Below are positions 25,510 through 33,116 of a stretch of 48,939 bases of DNA, piece by piece. Positions within the stretch are counted from its first letter, which is position 1. Each line of letters starts with the position of its first letter. Source of the stretch: Deltaproteobacteria bacterium (lineage in GTDB: Bacteria; Bdellovibrionota; UBA1018; UBA923); the NCBI GenBank assembly GCA_016186905.1, contig JACPKS010000062.1, forward strand, positions 1-48,939. Reading direction: 5' to 3'. The notes under the pieces are model-generated. The model was not told the DNA's origin and made no database searches. It saw nothing but the letters and a program-made list of their open reading frames with translations. Both the position numbers and the translations under genes were made by a program.

Positions 25510-27304
25510 TAAAGCCCGGCTGCATTCCCCGAAAACAGTACACCAGATCGCGTTCTACATTCGCGTGTCCTCGGAGGAGCAGGCCGAAAATCCTGAAGGC
25601 TCGATCCGTAACCAGGAACAGAGGCTCCGCACGACGGTGGAGCTTAAGAATAATATTGAAGGTGACTTTGGAGAGGTCGCTGGCGTTTTCATCGACCGCG
25701 CCAAGTCCGGCAAGGACACCAACCGGCCAGAACTTCAGCGGCTACTTAACGCCATCCGAAGAAAGGAAGTGAATCTTGTGATGGCCTCCGAGCTATCGAG
25801 GCTTTCGCGCTCCATTAAGGACTTCTCAGAGATTTGGGAACTCATGCAGGCGCACGGATGTGGATTCCTAAGTCTTCGTGAAAACTTCGACACGACAACT
25901 GCCGCCGGCGAAATGGTGCTCTACACTGTGGCCAATATCGCGCAGTTTGAGCGCCGCCAGGTAGCCGAGAGAACGTCGGCCAATATGCAGGCGCGCGCCA
26001 TCCGCGGGCTCTACAACGGGCGGGATGGTTCCACTTGGGTACAAGTTAATCCCCGAAAGAAAGGGTATCTTGATGCTGATTCCGAGCAGGCCGAGATCGT
26101 AAAAAAGGCGTTTGCGGCGTTTCCTGATAAGGGCTCGCTTGCCGCGGCTGCGAAGTGGCTCAATGCAAGCGGCTATTGTTTCACCCGGCAGACCCAAGGC
26201 GGTGGCAACTCGCCAAGGCTTGGGCACTTCACGGTCCAGAATCTTCACAACATATTGCGAAACAAAGCCTACATCGGAATCAAGGTCTACAAGGTCAAGG
26301 GCGAGGAGCGCTCTGCGCGTGCGGTTTGGCCGGCGATCATCGATGAGATCACTTTCCAAAAAGTGCAGGAGATCATGAAAAAGAACTTCAGGCGTTACAG
26401 GCCCCATGACGGGATTAAGTATCCGTTTCCACTCTCAGGAATCTTGCAATGCGGAACGTGCGGCGAGCGGATGTGCGGGAAGACCGCGCACGGAAATGGC
26501 GGGAAGATCCCCTATTACGAGCACGCCTGGGCGACCAAGCGCCAGGCCTGTCTCGTGAGCAAGGTCTTTAGTTGCGATCCCAACCGAGTGCTCGCCAAGG
26601 TCATCGAGCCAGAGGTCTGGAGCATCATTGAAAAGGTGCTCTGCGATCCCAAGCAGGCGCAGAGCCTTCTTGATGAGGCACATGCGGCGTTTGCCAAAAA
26701 ATCGAGGAACGCTGAAACCGAAAGGCATAAGGCAAAGGTTACGGCTCTTGAAAGACAAGGTGAGGCTTTGGCCGCTCGAATTGCCGAACTTCCAAAGACG
26801 CTTTCGGCTGCCCCGTTTTATAAACAGATGGCAAAGATTGAATCCTTGAAGAAGGAGGAGGAAGCGAGGCTCAGTGAGGCTGAGCTTGCGACCGGCCCGC
26901 TGGCCGAGCCGTCATCGGTTAAATCGTTCACAGCGTTTATAGCGGGCCTGCGCGCGATGGCAAACGATCCGCTCGCTTGCGAGATCAGAAAAAGAATCAT
27001 CCATAAGCTCGTGAGCAGAATCGAGGTGAAGCCGGGCACGTTTCGGCTGCACTTTCATGTCGGAGGTCATTACGTGGATCGGGAGCTCGCTCACGCGGGC
27101 TCCCAGCTTTTGCCGCTCCCGAAACGCCGGCAGCACTTTTTTGGGCTTGATGGTTCGAACACAGTTGACAGTGGCGTCCCCACGGGGATTGTCGCTCGCC
27201 TCACGCTCGCGACCCTCGCTCCTTGCTCGGGCTGCGCGCGCTTCGCGTGCTCGCGCAACTTCCGGCCTCCTGCCGTCGTTGCCGAACCCCGCAACTCGAG
27301 ATGA
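25502..27304 (+). CDS. Large serine recombinase (site-specific integrase)
   Basis: A 600-residue large serine recombinase. The catalytic resolvase domain opens with IAFYIRVSSEEQ (nucleophile Ser in YIRVSS), then RAKSGKDTNRPELQRLL and ELSRLSRSIKDF. A Recombinase domain follows (about 165-280), then a zinc ribbon (ILQCGTCGERMCG with later Cys) and a coiled coil (450-510). It should insert or excise DNA between attB and attP. Start: ATG 25502 with GGAGG upstream; longer frames run into the small gene. The C-terminus is odd: after the conserved part it reads through a copy of the tRNA-Glu 3' end and an unstructured Ala/Arg-rich tail of about 45 residues. Confidence 0.9.
   Translation: MSNKARLHSPKTVHQIAFYIRVSSEEQAENPEGSIRNQEQRLRTTVELKNNIEGDFGEVAGVFIDRAKSGKDTNRPELQRLLNAIRRKEVNLVMASELSRLSRSIKDFSEIWELMQAHGCGFLSLRENFDTTTAAGEMVLYTVANIAQFERRQVAERTSANMQARAIRGLYNGRDGSTWVQVNPRKKGYLDADSEQAEIVKKAFAAFPDKGSLAAAAKWLNASGYCFTRQTQGGGNSPRLGHFTVQNLHNILRNKAYIGIKVYKVKGEERSARAVWPAIIDEITFQKVQEIMKKNFRRYRPHDGIKYPFPLSGILQCGTCGERMCGKTAHGNGGKIPYYEHAWATKRQACLVSKVFSCDPNRVLAKVIEPEVWSIIEKVLCDPKQAQSLLDEAHAAFAKKSRNAETERHKAKVTALERQGEALAARIAELPKTLSAAPFYKQMAKIESLKKEEEARLSEAELATGPLAEPSSVKSFTAFIAGLRAMANDPLACEIRKRIIHKLVSRIEVKPGTFRLHFHVGGHYVDRELAHAGSQLLPLPKRRQHFFGLDGSNTVDSGVPTGIVARLTLATLAPCSGCARFACSRNFRPPAVVAEPRNSR
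27172..27190. repeat. 19-bp copy of the tRNA-Glu 3' end (attachment-site core)
   Basis: TGGCGTCCCCACGGGGATT is identical to 27451-27469, the CCA-end and T-arm of the tRNA-Glu gene. It lies inside the 3' end of the recombinase gene, where it encodes GVPTGI. Tails of this kind are typical when an integrase gene ends at an att site inside a tRNA, so this is a probable att core. Confidence 0.75.
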
Positions 27305-27329
27305 TTCGCAATCGCCGTTAGGCCGCCGA

Positions 27330-27453
27330 CATTTTCGTCAAAATCGCCTTCCAGCGAAGAAGCCGACGACGTCGCGACCAATGCGTACGTAGGAGTACGC
27401 AGCGGGAGCGACAAGGAGGATGATGATGCTGGAGGCGATTTTCACGAAAATGG
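27330..27453. repeat. Long palindrome abutting the tRNA-Glu 3' end
   Basis: Outer arms of 26 bp (27330-27355 and 27428-27453) pair with one mismatch and one bulge; GTCGC/GCGAC and a tip of GCGTAC/GTACGC pair inside. The right arm overlaps the CCA end of the tRNA. No U-tract follows, so it is not a standard terminator. Confidence 0.8.
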
Positions 27454-27526
27454 CGTCCCCACGGGGATTCGAACCCCGGTTTGCGCCGTGAGAGGGCGCC
27501 GTCCTAGGCCTCTAGACGATGAGGAC
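27451..27526 (-). tRNA. tRNA-Glu (anticodon CTC)
   Basis: Read on the minus strand, the acceptor arms GTCCTCA and TGGGGAC pair with one G-U, the T loop is GGGGTTCGAATCCCC, the D arm contains TCGTCTAGAGGCC, and the anticodon loop CCTCTCA gives anticodon CTC (Glu, codon GAG). CCA is encoded at 27451-27453. The gene is intact and 76 bases long. Its 3' 19 bases are duplicated at 27172-27190 in the serine recombinase gene. Confidence 0.95.
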
Positions 27527-27587
27527 AATGAAGCCTATCTTTTACAGGATTCCCGTACGGAAAAAAAGATCAAATCAAGGAGGGCTT

Positions 27588-28127
27588 ATGAAAAAAACGT
27601 TGTTTGTCGCGCTTTTCCTGTGTGTGCCGCCCGCTTTTGCGAAGTTCACGGTGGCCTCGAAAGCCATCCCTGGCAAATCCAAAATTAAAATGGAGCAGGT
27701 CTTCAATGGCTTCGGGTGTACCGGCCAGAACGTCTCGCCCGACCTCGAGTGGAAGGGCGCTCCGAAAGAAACCAGAGCGTTCGCGGTCACGATGTACGAC
27801 CCGGACGCGCAGGCGGGCAACGGCTGGTGGCACTGGCTCGTGTTCAACATTCCCGCGTCGGTCACGAAGCTGGAAGCGGGCGCGGGGGACGTGAAGGCCG
27901 GAAAGCTCGACCCGGCCGCGATTCAGTCGCGTACCGATTTCAACTCTTACGGATACGGCGGGCCGTGCCCTCCGGCGGGCCACAAGCCGCACCGCTATTT
28001 CATCCGCGTGTATGCGCTTAAGGAACCGCTTGCTTTGGATAAGGACTCACCGGCCGCGACGGTCGGATTCAACGTCAACGCCAACAAGCTCGCGGTGGCC
28101 GAGCTGCTCGGAACGTTCGGAAGGTGA
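27588..28127 (+). CDS. YbhB/YbcL family protein (PEBP fold), exported
   Basis: A 179-residue protein of the phosphatidylethanolamine-binding/Raf-kinase-inhibitor-like family. The signature is DLEWKGAPKETRAFAVTMYDPDAQAG, WWHWLVFNIP, the loop FNSYGYGGPCPPAGHKPHRYFIRVYAL, all lining the ligand pocket. A signal peptide (MKKTLFVALFLCVPPAFA) sends it to the periplasm. The role of bacterial members is unclear. Start: ATG 27588 with AAGGAGGG upstream. It is convergent with the BMC operon and shares a terminator with it. Confidence 0.92.
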   Translation: MKKTLFVALFLCVPPAFAKFTVASKAIPGKSKIKMEQVFNGFGCTGQNVSPDLEWKGAPKETRAFAVTMYDPDAQAGNGWWHWLVFNIPASVTKLEAGAGDVKAGKLDPAAIQSRTDFNSYGYGGPCPPAGHKPHRYFIRVYALKEPLALDKDSPAATVGFNVNANKLAVAELLGTFGR

Positions 28128-28184
28128 GCGCGCTTATCCGCGCCCGTGGCCGGAATCGGATCCGATCATGAAGTCAGGTACCGC

Positions 28185-29108
28185 TCAATACAACCCGCCC
28201 TTTGGCGGCTTTTTCTCGGATTTCGCGGGCGCGCCCTTGGGGCCGCCTCCGGAAGTGAACTTTCTCGAATAAGACGAGGCGGCGGAAGAAAAGGCGGCGG
28301 CTGCCCCGGTTTTGCGTCCTCCGGCCTTCTCTTCGTTTACGATCGCGACACTGGAGGAAGCGCCGATGCGATTGGCGCCGGCGGCGATCATGTTGATCGC
28401 GTCCTCGTAGGTGCGCACGCCGCCAGAGGCCTTCACGCCCATGTCAGGCCCCACGATCTTGCGCATCAGGGCGATATCCGAAACCGTCGCTCCTCCGGAA
28501 GCGTAACCGGTGGACGTTTTCACGAACGCCGCCCCCGCCGCCTTGGAAAGCGAGCACCCGATCACTTTTTCCTCGTGCTCAAGGCTCGAGGTTTCAAGAA
28601 TCACCTTCACGGGGTAAGGCCGGGACGCCTCGACAACCTGCCGGATATCGTCCAAGACCAGCGCGTAATCGCGCCCCTTGAGCGCGCCGATATTGATCAC
28701 CATGTCGATTTCCTGTGCGCCGTTGCGGATGGCTTCCTGCGTTTCAAAAACCTTCGCCGACGTGACGGCGGCACCGAACGGAAACCCCACGACCGCGATC
28801 GGCTTGACGCCCGAGCCTTTGAGGAGCTCGGCGGCCAGGGCGATGTGCGACGAATTCACGCAAACCGTCGCGAAATGATACTGGCGGGCTTCGTCGCAAA
28901 CACGCTTGATGTCGCCGCGGGTTGCATCCGGTTTCAGAAGCGTATGGTCGATCTTCGAGGCGACGCTCCCAGAGCTCGGTGCATCTTGTTGAGCATCCGG
29001 CGCGGAGGCGGGAGACGCCATCCTCTTTTTCACGGCATCCGCCACCTGATCCACAAGCGAAGCCACATTGATCGATTGCGCGCCCTTGTTTCTGGGTTGA
29101 AACACCAT
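28185..29108 (-). CDS. deoC: Deoxyribose-phosphate aldolase with encapsulation peptide (BMC core enzyme)
   Basis: A 307-residue DERA that splits 2-deoxyribose-5-phosphate into glyceraldehyde-3-phosphate and acetaldehyde. The catalytic Schiff-base Lys197 is in FVKTSTGYASGG, the second Lys226 in GVKASGGVR and Asp135 in EIDMVINIG. Two extensions are not in housekeeping DeoC: an N-terminal amphipathic helix (residues 14-30, INVASLVDQVADAVKKRM) joined by an Ala/Pro/Ser linker, as in BMC encapsulation peptides, and a 40-residue basic Gly/Lys/Pro tail. It is the last gene of the BMC operon and starts one base after the preceding shell gene. Start chosen at ATG 29108. Confidence 0.92.
   Translation of the reverse strand: MVFQPRNKGAQSINVASLVDQVADAVKKRMASPASAPDAQQDAPSSGSVASKIDHTLLKPDATRGDIKRVCDEARQYHFATVCVNSSHIALAAELLKGSGVKPIAVVGFPFGAAVTSAKVFETQEAIRNGAQEIDMVINIGALKGRDYALVLDDIRQVVEASRPYPVKVILETSSLEHEEKVIGCSLSKAAGAAFVKTSTGYASGGATVSDIALMRKIVGPDMGVKASGGVRTYEDAINMIAAGANRIGASSSVAIVNEEKAGGRKTGAAAAFSSAASSYSRKFTSGGGPKGAPAKSEKKPPKGGLY
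28195..28214 (+). terminator. Terminator of the PEBP gene, inside the 3' end of deoC
   Basis: CCGCC-CTTT-GGCGG followed by CTTTTT on the plus strand. The same bases encode the last residues (PPKGG) of the convergent deoC gene. Confidence 0.75.
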
Positions 29109-29109
29109 C

Positions 29110-29400
29110 CTATGCCCCTCTCGTTGAAGCGTAAGTGACTTCATCGACAATCCCGACCACGACCATCTGCGCGGGCAAAGGCGCCTTGGGATCGGGCAAA
29201 GCGGCCTGCCTCGCGCCGGTACCTTCCTGCATCAAGATTACCAGATCTCCCGGCCCGGCCTGAACGCAATCGATGGCGATGAGCGGGGTGCCCGGATCGC
29301 CGAACTCTTTGAGCGCCTGAACCTCGAGTAGCGGCCGATGGGGAAGCGAGTCGAGCTTCGCCGTCGAAACCACCCTTGAAATCACCTTAGCCAATATCAT
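29110..29400 (-). CDS. BMC-P shell pentamer (EutN/CcmL family)
   Basis: A 96-residue member of the EutN/CcmL family, whose pentamers close the vertices of microcompartment shells. The pattern is MILAKVISRVVST at the start, a central GTPLIAIDCVQAGPGDLVILMQEGTGARQA and a C-terminal VVGIVDEV. Start: ATG 29400 overlaps the previous shell gene by 14 bases; a longer frame to 29511 reads out of frame through that gene. It is one of three BMC-P genes in the operon, which may allow mixed or alternative vertices. Confidence 0.9.
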   Translation of the reverse strand: MILAKVISRVVSTAKLDSLPHRPLLEVQALKEFGDPGTPLIAIDCVQAGPGDLVILMQEGTGARQAALPDPKAPLPAQMVVVGIVDEVTYASTRGA

Positions 29401-29659
29401 CGACGATCCCCGTGATGGCCGCATCGACCGGATAGTTATTGATGACCGTGGGATTCGGCACCGCCATCGACGCCTCCCGCTTGCCGACCCACAAGACGAG
29501 ATCGCCGCCACGCGCGCCGATCACGTCGATCGCGACGAACGGTTCGCCGGTGGATTTTTTCCTGCTGTCGCACGGAACCAGGATCTTGAGCGCGATGCCC
29601 TTGAGCTCGTTCACTTTCCGGGTGGCAACCACCGTTCCGCGCACGATCGCGTACTGCAT
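29387..29659 (-). CDS. BMC-P shell pentamer (EutN/CcmL family)
   Basis: A 90-residue EutN/CcmL protein: QYAIVRGTVVATRKVNELKG, EPFVAIDVIGARGGDLVLWVGKREAS, then DAAITGIVDDI. It forms pentameric vertices of the shell. It lies eight bases after the upstream BMC-T and overlaps the next BMC-P. Sequence differs clearly from the other two BMC-P proteins, so these are old paralogues. Confidence 0.92.
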   Translation of the reverse strand: MQYAIVRGTVVATRKVNELKGIALKILVPCDSRKKSTGEPFVAIDVIGARGGDLVLWVGKREASMAVPNPTVINNYPVDAAITGIVDDIG

Positions 29660-29667
29660 GATCTCTC

Positions 29668-30279
29668 CTAAAAATATGCCAGCGCCTGCAATTCAGGCCT
29701 GGGGATGCAATCCACGCGCCCCAGGCTGTTCAGATCAGCCAGGCACGCCTGCGCAGCCGCCAAAGAGGCCTCGACCTCATGCTGGGCGCCGCTAAGCACG
29801 AAATAGGCCTTGCCGCCGATCCCAAGCCCAAGGCGCATCCTGCACAATCTTACGTCGGCGGTTTTCAGGGCGCGATCCGCCGCGAGAATGGCTCCGGCAA
29901 GCGTGTTGGACTCCACGATCCCGACCGACTCAACGCTGGAAACAGAATCAGTCGCCCGCACCCAAAGCGTTTCAAGAAACGGCACGAGCTGGCCGTGCAC
30001 GCTCGGGATCAGGATGTCGCGCACGGCGGTGCCTTCAGCCAATTCCAAGGCCGCGACATGCGACTCCTCGACCGAGGCTACGTCGCCCATGTAAAGGATG
30101 ACGTACTTTCCGGATGAAACCGGCTGCGAAACGATGATTTTCACGTGCGCTTTTTTTAAGACGGTGTCCGTCAAATACAGGCCGCGTGAAATACTCGACA
30201 GCTCCACGAACCCGAGCGCGGGCGAGCCGGGCAAATCCAGGCTGCGTCCTGCACTATTGGCTCGCGGCACCTTGACCAT
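29668..30279 (-). CDS. BMC-T tandem-domain shell trimer
   Basis: A shell protein of about 203 residues made of two BMC domains in tandem. Domain 1 begins PALGFVELSSISRGLYLTD, domain 2 ESVGIVESNTLAGAILAADRALKTADVRL, the characteristic start of a BMC fold. Trimers look like hexamers and tile the shell facets, often with a larger, gated pore. Start is ATG 30279 with AGGA upstream; a TTG at 30285 overlaps the dehydrogenase stop and is also possible. Confidence 0.9.
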   Translation of the reverse strand: MVKVPRANSAGRSLDLPGSPALGFVELSSISRGLYLTDTVLKKAHVKIIVSQPVSSGKYVILYMGDVASVEESHVAALELAEGTAVRDILIPSVHGQLVPFLETLWVRATDSVSSVESVGIVESNTLAGAILAADRALKTADVRLCRMRLGLGIGGKAYFVLSGAQHEVEASLAAAQACLADLNSLGRVDCIPRPELQALAYF

Positions 30280-30281
30280 AC

Positions 30282-31778
30282 TCAAACGATCCTAAAATAA
30301 TCTGTCAGCGTACAGCGCCGTATTCTTGAAAAAGTTCGGCAAGTGGTGAGGCCTTCGCCCGTGGGCGAGGCGATGGTGAACGACGTGTACCCCTCGCCAC
30401 CCAGACCAAGCCCGGCATAGCTCGGGGCGTTCTTGACGAAAATCGATACGTTCATCGCGCGCGCCATCTTATGCAGGTTCTCGATGTTCCTGCTGTACAT
30501 GCAGGCCGTGTGCCCGAAGCCGTGCTCCACTCTTTTCGCCATGGCAATGGCGTCATCGACGTTGCGTGCGCGAACCAAAGGCAGAAGCGGCATGAGAAGC
30601 TCGACCTGGACGAATGGGTGATCCTCGTCCACTTCGCAGAAAACGATCCTCACTTCGGAACCGGCATGAACGCCGATCGACTCCAGGATGACGGATGCGT
30701 TCTTGCCGACATACTTTTTGTTCGGATATTTCCCACCGCTCTCACGATCAAGCACAATGCCTTCAAGTTGTTTTACCTGTGCGGAGTTGATCCGGTAGCC
30801 TCCATGCTTCTGGAGCCTGCGCATGAGCTCTTCGGCGATCGACTCGACCGCGATGACCTCTTTTTCGGCGATGCAGACGATGTTGTTGTCGAGCGAGCAG
30901 CCTTTGATGATGCCTTCGGCCGCCTGATCGAGGTCGGCGGTTTCGTCCACGACGACGGGCGGATTGCCGGGGCCGGCTGCGATCACTTTTTTTCCGGAGG
31001 CCATCGCCGCCTTCACGACCGCGGGCCCGCCCGTCACGACGAGCAGCCTGATCCCGGGGTGCTTCATCAGGCTTTGCGCGGTTTCGATCGTGGGTTCCGC
31101 CACCATGGTGACGCACGCGCTTGGGCCGCCCGCATCCGCGATGACCTGATTCATGATCTCAATCGCCATGAGGGATACGCGCTTGGCCGACGGATGCGGG
31201 TTGAAAACCACGGTATTCCCCGCCGACAGCATCGAAATTCCGTTATTGATGATCGTCTCGGTCGGATTCGTGGTCGGCGTGATCGAACCGAGCACGCCGT
31301 ACGCCGCATACTCGATAAGTGTGAGCCCATCGTCGCCGGTGAAAGCCGTCGGCTCGAGGTATTCAGGCCCAGGCGTCTTGTTGATCACGAGAAGATTCTT
31401 GGAGACCTTGTCCTCGAAACGCCCAAGGCCGGTTTCCTCCACCGCCACCCGGGAAAGCTCCTCAACGTGATCGCGCAAAACGGCGCGCATCCTGTTGATG
31501 AGATCCTTTCGTTTCGCGAGCGGAAGCGTCACCCACCTGGGCTGGGCCGACGCGGCGGCCGACACGGCGGCATCAAGGGTCGGGTAGCAACCATGCCCGA
31601 AAACCATCGACGCCGCAGGGGCCGCCTCGCGCGAGCCAGATACCGCGCCGGCCGGGCGTGCGCGTTCCCGGGCGGGCGCCGGCTGCGGCAAAGATCCGCC
31701 CGAAAGTTTCGCGACAACCGCATCAACCAGTTGGTCAACCTGCTCCGTCGATAAATTGACCTGGCCTTGAATCGGCAT
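30282..31778 (-). CDS. CoA-acylating aldehyde dehydrogenase of the microcompartment (PduP/EutE-like)
   Basis: A 498-residue acylating aldehyde dehydrogenase that turns an aldehyde (acetaldehyde from DeoC, or lactaldehyde from the class II aldolase) into acyl-CoA with NAD+. The catalytic Cys302 is in SLDNNIVCIAEKEV; NPHPSAKR and VVTGGPAVV belong to cofactor binding. The N-terminus (residues 9-27, LSTEQVDQLVDAVVAKLSGG) is an encapsulation peptide joined to the enzyme by a Pro/Ala/Arg-rich linker. It sits between shell genes, with AGG eight bases before its ATG. No BMC alcohol dehydrogenase or phosphotransacylase follows, so NAD+ and CoA recycling must come from elsewhere. Confidence 0.95.
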   Translation of the reverse strand: MPIQGQVNLSTEQVDQLVDAVVAKLSGGSLPQPAPARERARPAGAVSGSREAAPAASMVFGHGCYPTLDAAVSAAASAQPRWVTLPLAKRKDLINRMRAVLRDHVEELSRVAVEETGLGRFEDKVSKNLLVINKTPGPEYLEPTAFTGDDGLTLIEYAAYGVLGSITPTTNPTETIINNGISMLSAGNTVVFNPHPSAKRVSLMAIEIMNQVIADAGGPSACVTMVAEPTIETAQSLMKHPGIRLLVVTGGPAVVKAAMASGKKVIAAGPGNPPVVVDETADLDQAAEGIIKGCSLDNNIVCIAEKEVIAVESIAEELMRRLQKHGGYRINSAQVKQLEGIVLDRESGGKYPNKKYVGKNASVILESIGVHAGSEVRIVFCEVDEDHPFVQVELLMPLLPLVRARNVDDAIAMAKRVEHGFGHTACMYSRNIENLHKMARAMNVSIFVKNAPSYAGLGLGGEGYTSFTIASPTGEGLTTCRTFSRIRRCTLTDYFRIV

Positions 31779-31800
31779 ACTTCTACCTCAACGGGAACCG

Positions 31801-32088
31801 CTACTTGCGGAAGCTCGTCTTTCCGTCCGACTCGATCTCATCCACGATCGCCATGATGACGGTGTCGACCGGACGATTTTGCGTGACCTCCGTCTGCCGC
31901 GCGCTTGAGCCGGAACAGTAAAGGACAAGCTCTCCCATCCCGGCGCCTACCGCGTCCACGGCGACGACATGGCTGCCCTTGGGCCCCCCGCTCAGATCCG
32001 CCTGCTGAACAAGCATGAGTTTCAGGCCGTCGAGCTTCGGTTCCTTGCGGGAAGCTACGACGGTTCCGACCACTTTCCCGATATTCAC
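31801..32088 (-). CDS. BMC-P shell pentamer (EutN/CcmL family)
   Basis: A 95-residue EutN/CcmL protein: [49 protein letters not shown], then [12 protein letters not shown]. It is the most typical of the three vertex proteins here. Its ATG overlaps the BMC-H stop (ATGA), coupling vertex and facet protein translation; it is followed by the dehydrogenase after 22 bases. Confidence 0.93.
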   Translation of the reverse strand: MNIGKVVGTVVASRKEPKLDGLKLMLVQQADLSGGPKGSHVVAVDAVGAGMGELVLYCSGSSARQTEVTQNRPVDTVIMAIVDEIESDGKTSFRK

Positions 32089-32378
32089 GGTTTCGCGGCC
32101 TCTTTTCGGCCGATCGGCAGAACCAAGTCGAGGTTCGCATGAGGGCGCGGGATCACGTGGATCGACACCATCTCGCCGACCTTCTCGGCGGCGCGTGCGC
32201 CGGCTTCCACGGCGGCTTTCACCGCGGCGACGTCGCCGCGAACGATCGCGGTCACATAACCGCCGCCGATGCGCTCGAACCCGACGAGCTCGACTCTCGC
32301 GGCCTTCACCATGGCATCCGAAGCCTCGACCATCCCCACGAAACCCTTCGTTTCAATCATTCCCAATGCATCAGACAT
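32085..32378 (-). CDS. BMC-H shell hexamer
   Basis: A 97-residue single BMC-domain protein, the main facet tile: [57 protein letters not shown]. The pore loop reads IGGGY (many family members have IGSG), so the central pore is lined by Gly. The C-terminal segment SIHVIPRPH is standard. Strong ribosome-binding site AGAAGGAG upstream. It is the only BMC-H in the operon, so facets are built of one hexamer plus two trimers. Confidence 0.95.
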   Translation of the reverse strand: MSDALGMIETKGFVGMVEASDAMVKAARVELVGFERIGGGYVTAIVRGDVAAVKAAVEAGARAAEKVGEMVSIHVIPRPHANLDLVLPIGRKEAAKP

Positions 32379-32405
32379 CTAACGTCTCCTTCTAAGAAAA
32401 AATGA

Positions 32406-33032
32406 CTACTTTGTACTTTCCACACCCGTGAGACCGCTCACGGCCGCCATCGCGGCCTTCGCAGCCTCATCGATTTCCGCTTCGGCGCCCACGATCGTAA
32501 GACGACCGAACGCGCCGAACGCCCTCACATCCACTAAAACGATGTCAGCGGCCTTTTCCGCCTCGTTCGCCGCCAGCACGATGTAGCCCGCGGGCTCCGT
32601 TTCGAGGATGAACATGCTCATTCCCGGAAGGATCATCGAACCTTTTCTTCCCTGGCGGTTGATCACGACCGCGTGGTCCGGCTCGATCGCGCGGATCGTC
32701 TCGTTCCAGGCGATGCGGCACTTCTGGCGGTCATCCACTTTATATTCGATCACGCGCAGAACGGCCTCACCCGCCTGCCTCACCTCGCCCTGGTCTTCGT
32801 GATGCACCTCGAGCGTGCCGAACGAACGCTCGACGACCTGCTGGCCTAGGCGAACTTTCGTCGCTTTAAGCGCCGTGTCGGTGAGTCTATGGATGGCCAT
32901 GCCCGGCGCCGTCTCGATCCAGAGCGAGGCGTCACCCGGAATGGGCAGAAACCCCTGGGATGTCGTTCCCAGGTACTCGGCCAGCTGAGGCTGAAGCGAA
33001 TCGATAAAAACGTAGGTACGCAGTTTGATCAT
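32406..33032 (-). CDS. BMC-T tandem-domain shell trimer (second type)
   Basis: A 208-residue tandem BMC protein of a more divergent kind. It opens [43 protein letters not shown] and its second half has [28 protein letters not shown], followed by the typical [16 protein letters not shown] helix. It probably forms the double-layer trimers with gated pores known from related shells. Start: ATG 33032 with GGGGGAA upstream; a longer frame to 33071 lacks one. It follows the class II aldolase by 84 bases. Confidence 0.85.
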   Translation of the reverse strand: MIKLRTYVFIDSLQPQLAEYLGTTSQGFLPIPGDASLWIETAPGMAIHRLTDTALKATKVRLGQQVVERSFGTLEVHHEDQGEVRQAGEAVLRVIEYKVDDRQKCRIAWNETIRAIEPDHAVVINRQGRKGSMILPGMSMFILETEPAGYIVLAANEAEKAADIVLVDVRAFGAFGRLTIVGAEAEIDEAAKAAMAAVSGLTGVESTK

Positions 33033-33116
33033 GAACAATTCCCCCGATATAGCCACGTAAGGCGAGAGCAACGCTTATCGTTTAAGACTCCCAGTGTCAA
33101 GGCCGCTGACACGGCG

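Noticed and set aside
27314..27321. GTTAGGC, an attC-like core word
   Set aside because: No partner core at a sensible distance; one heptamer is expected by chance.
28146..29138. A 330-codon plus-strand open frame
   Set aside because: Antisense to deoC, no family, no ribosome-binding site.
30471..31754. A 427-codon plus-strand open frame
   Set aside because: Antisense to the aldehyde dehydrogenase; His/Arg-rich translation typical of a mirror frame.
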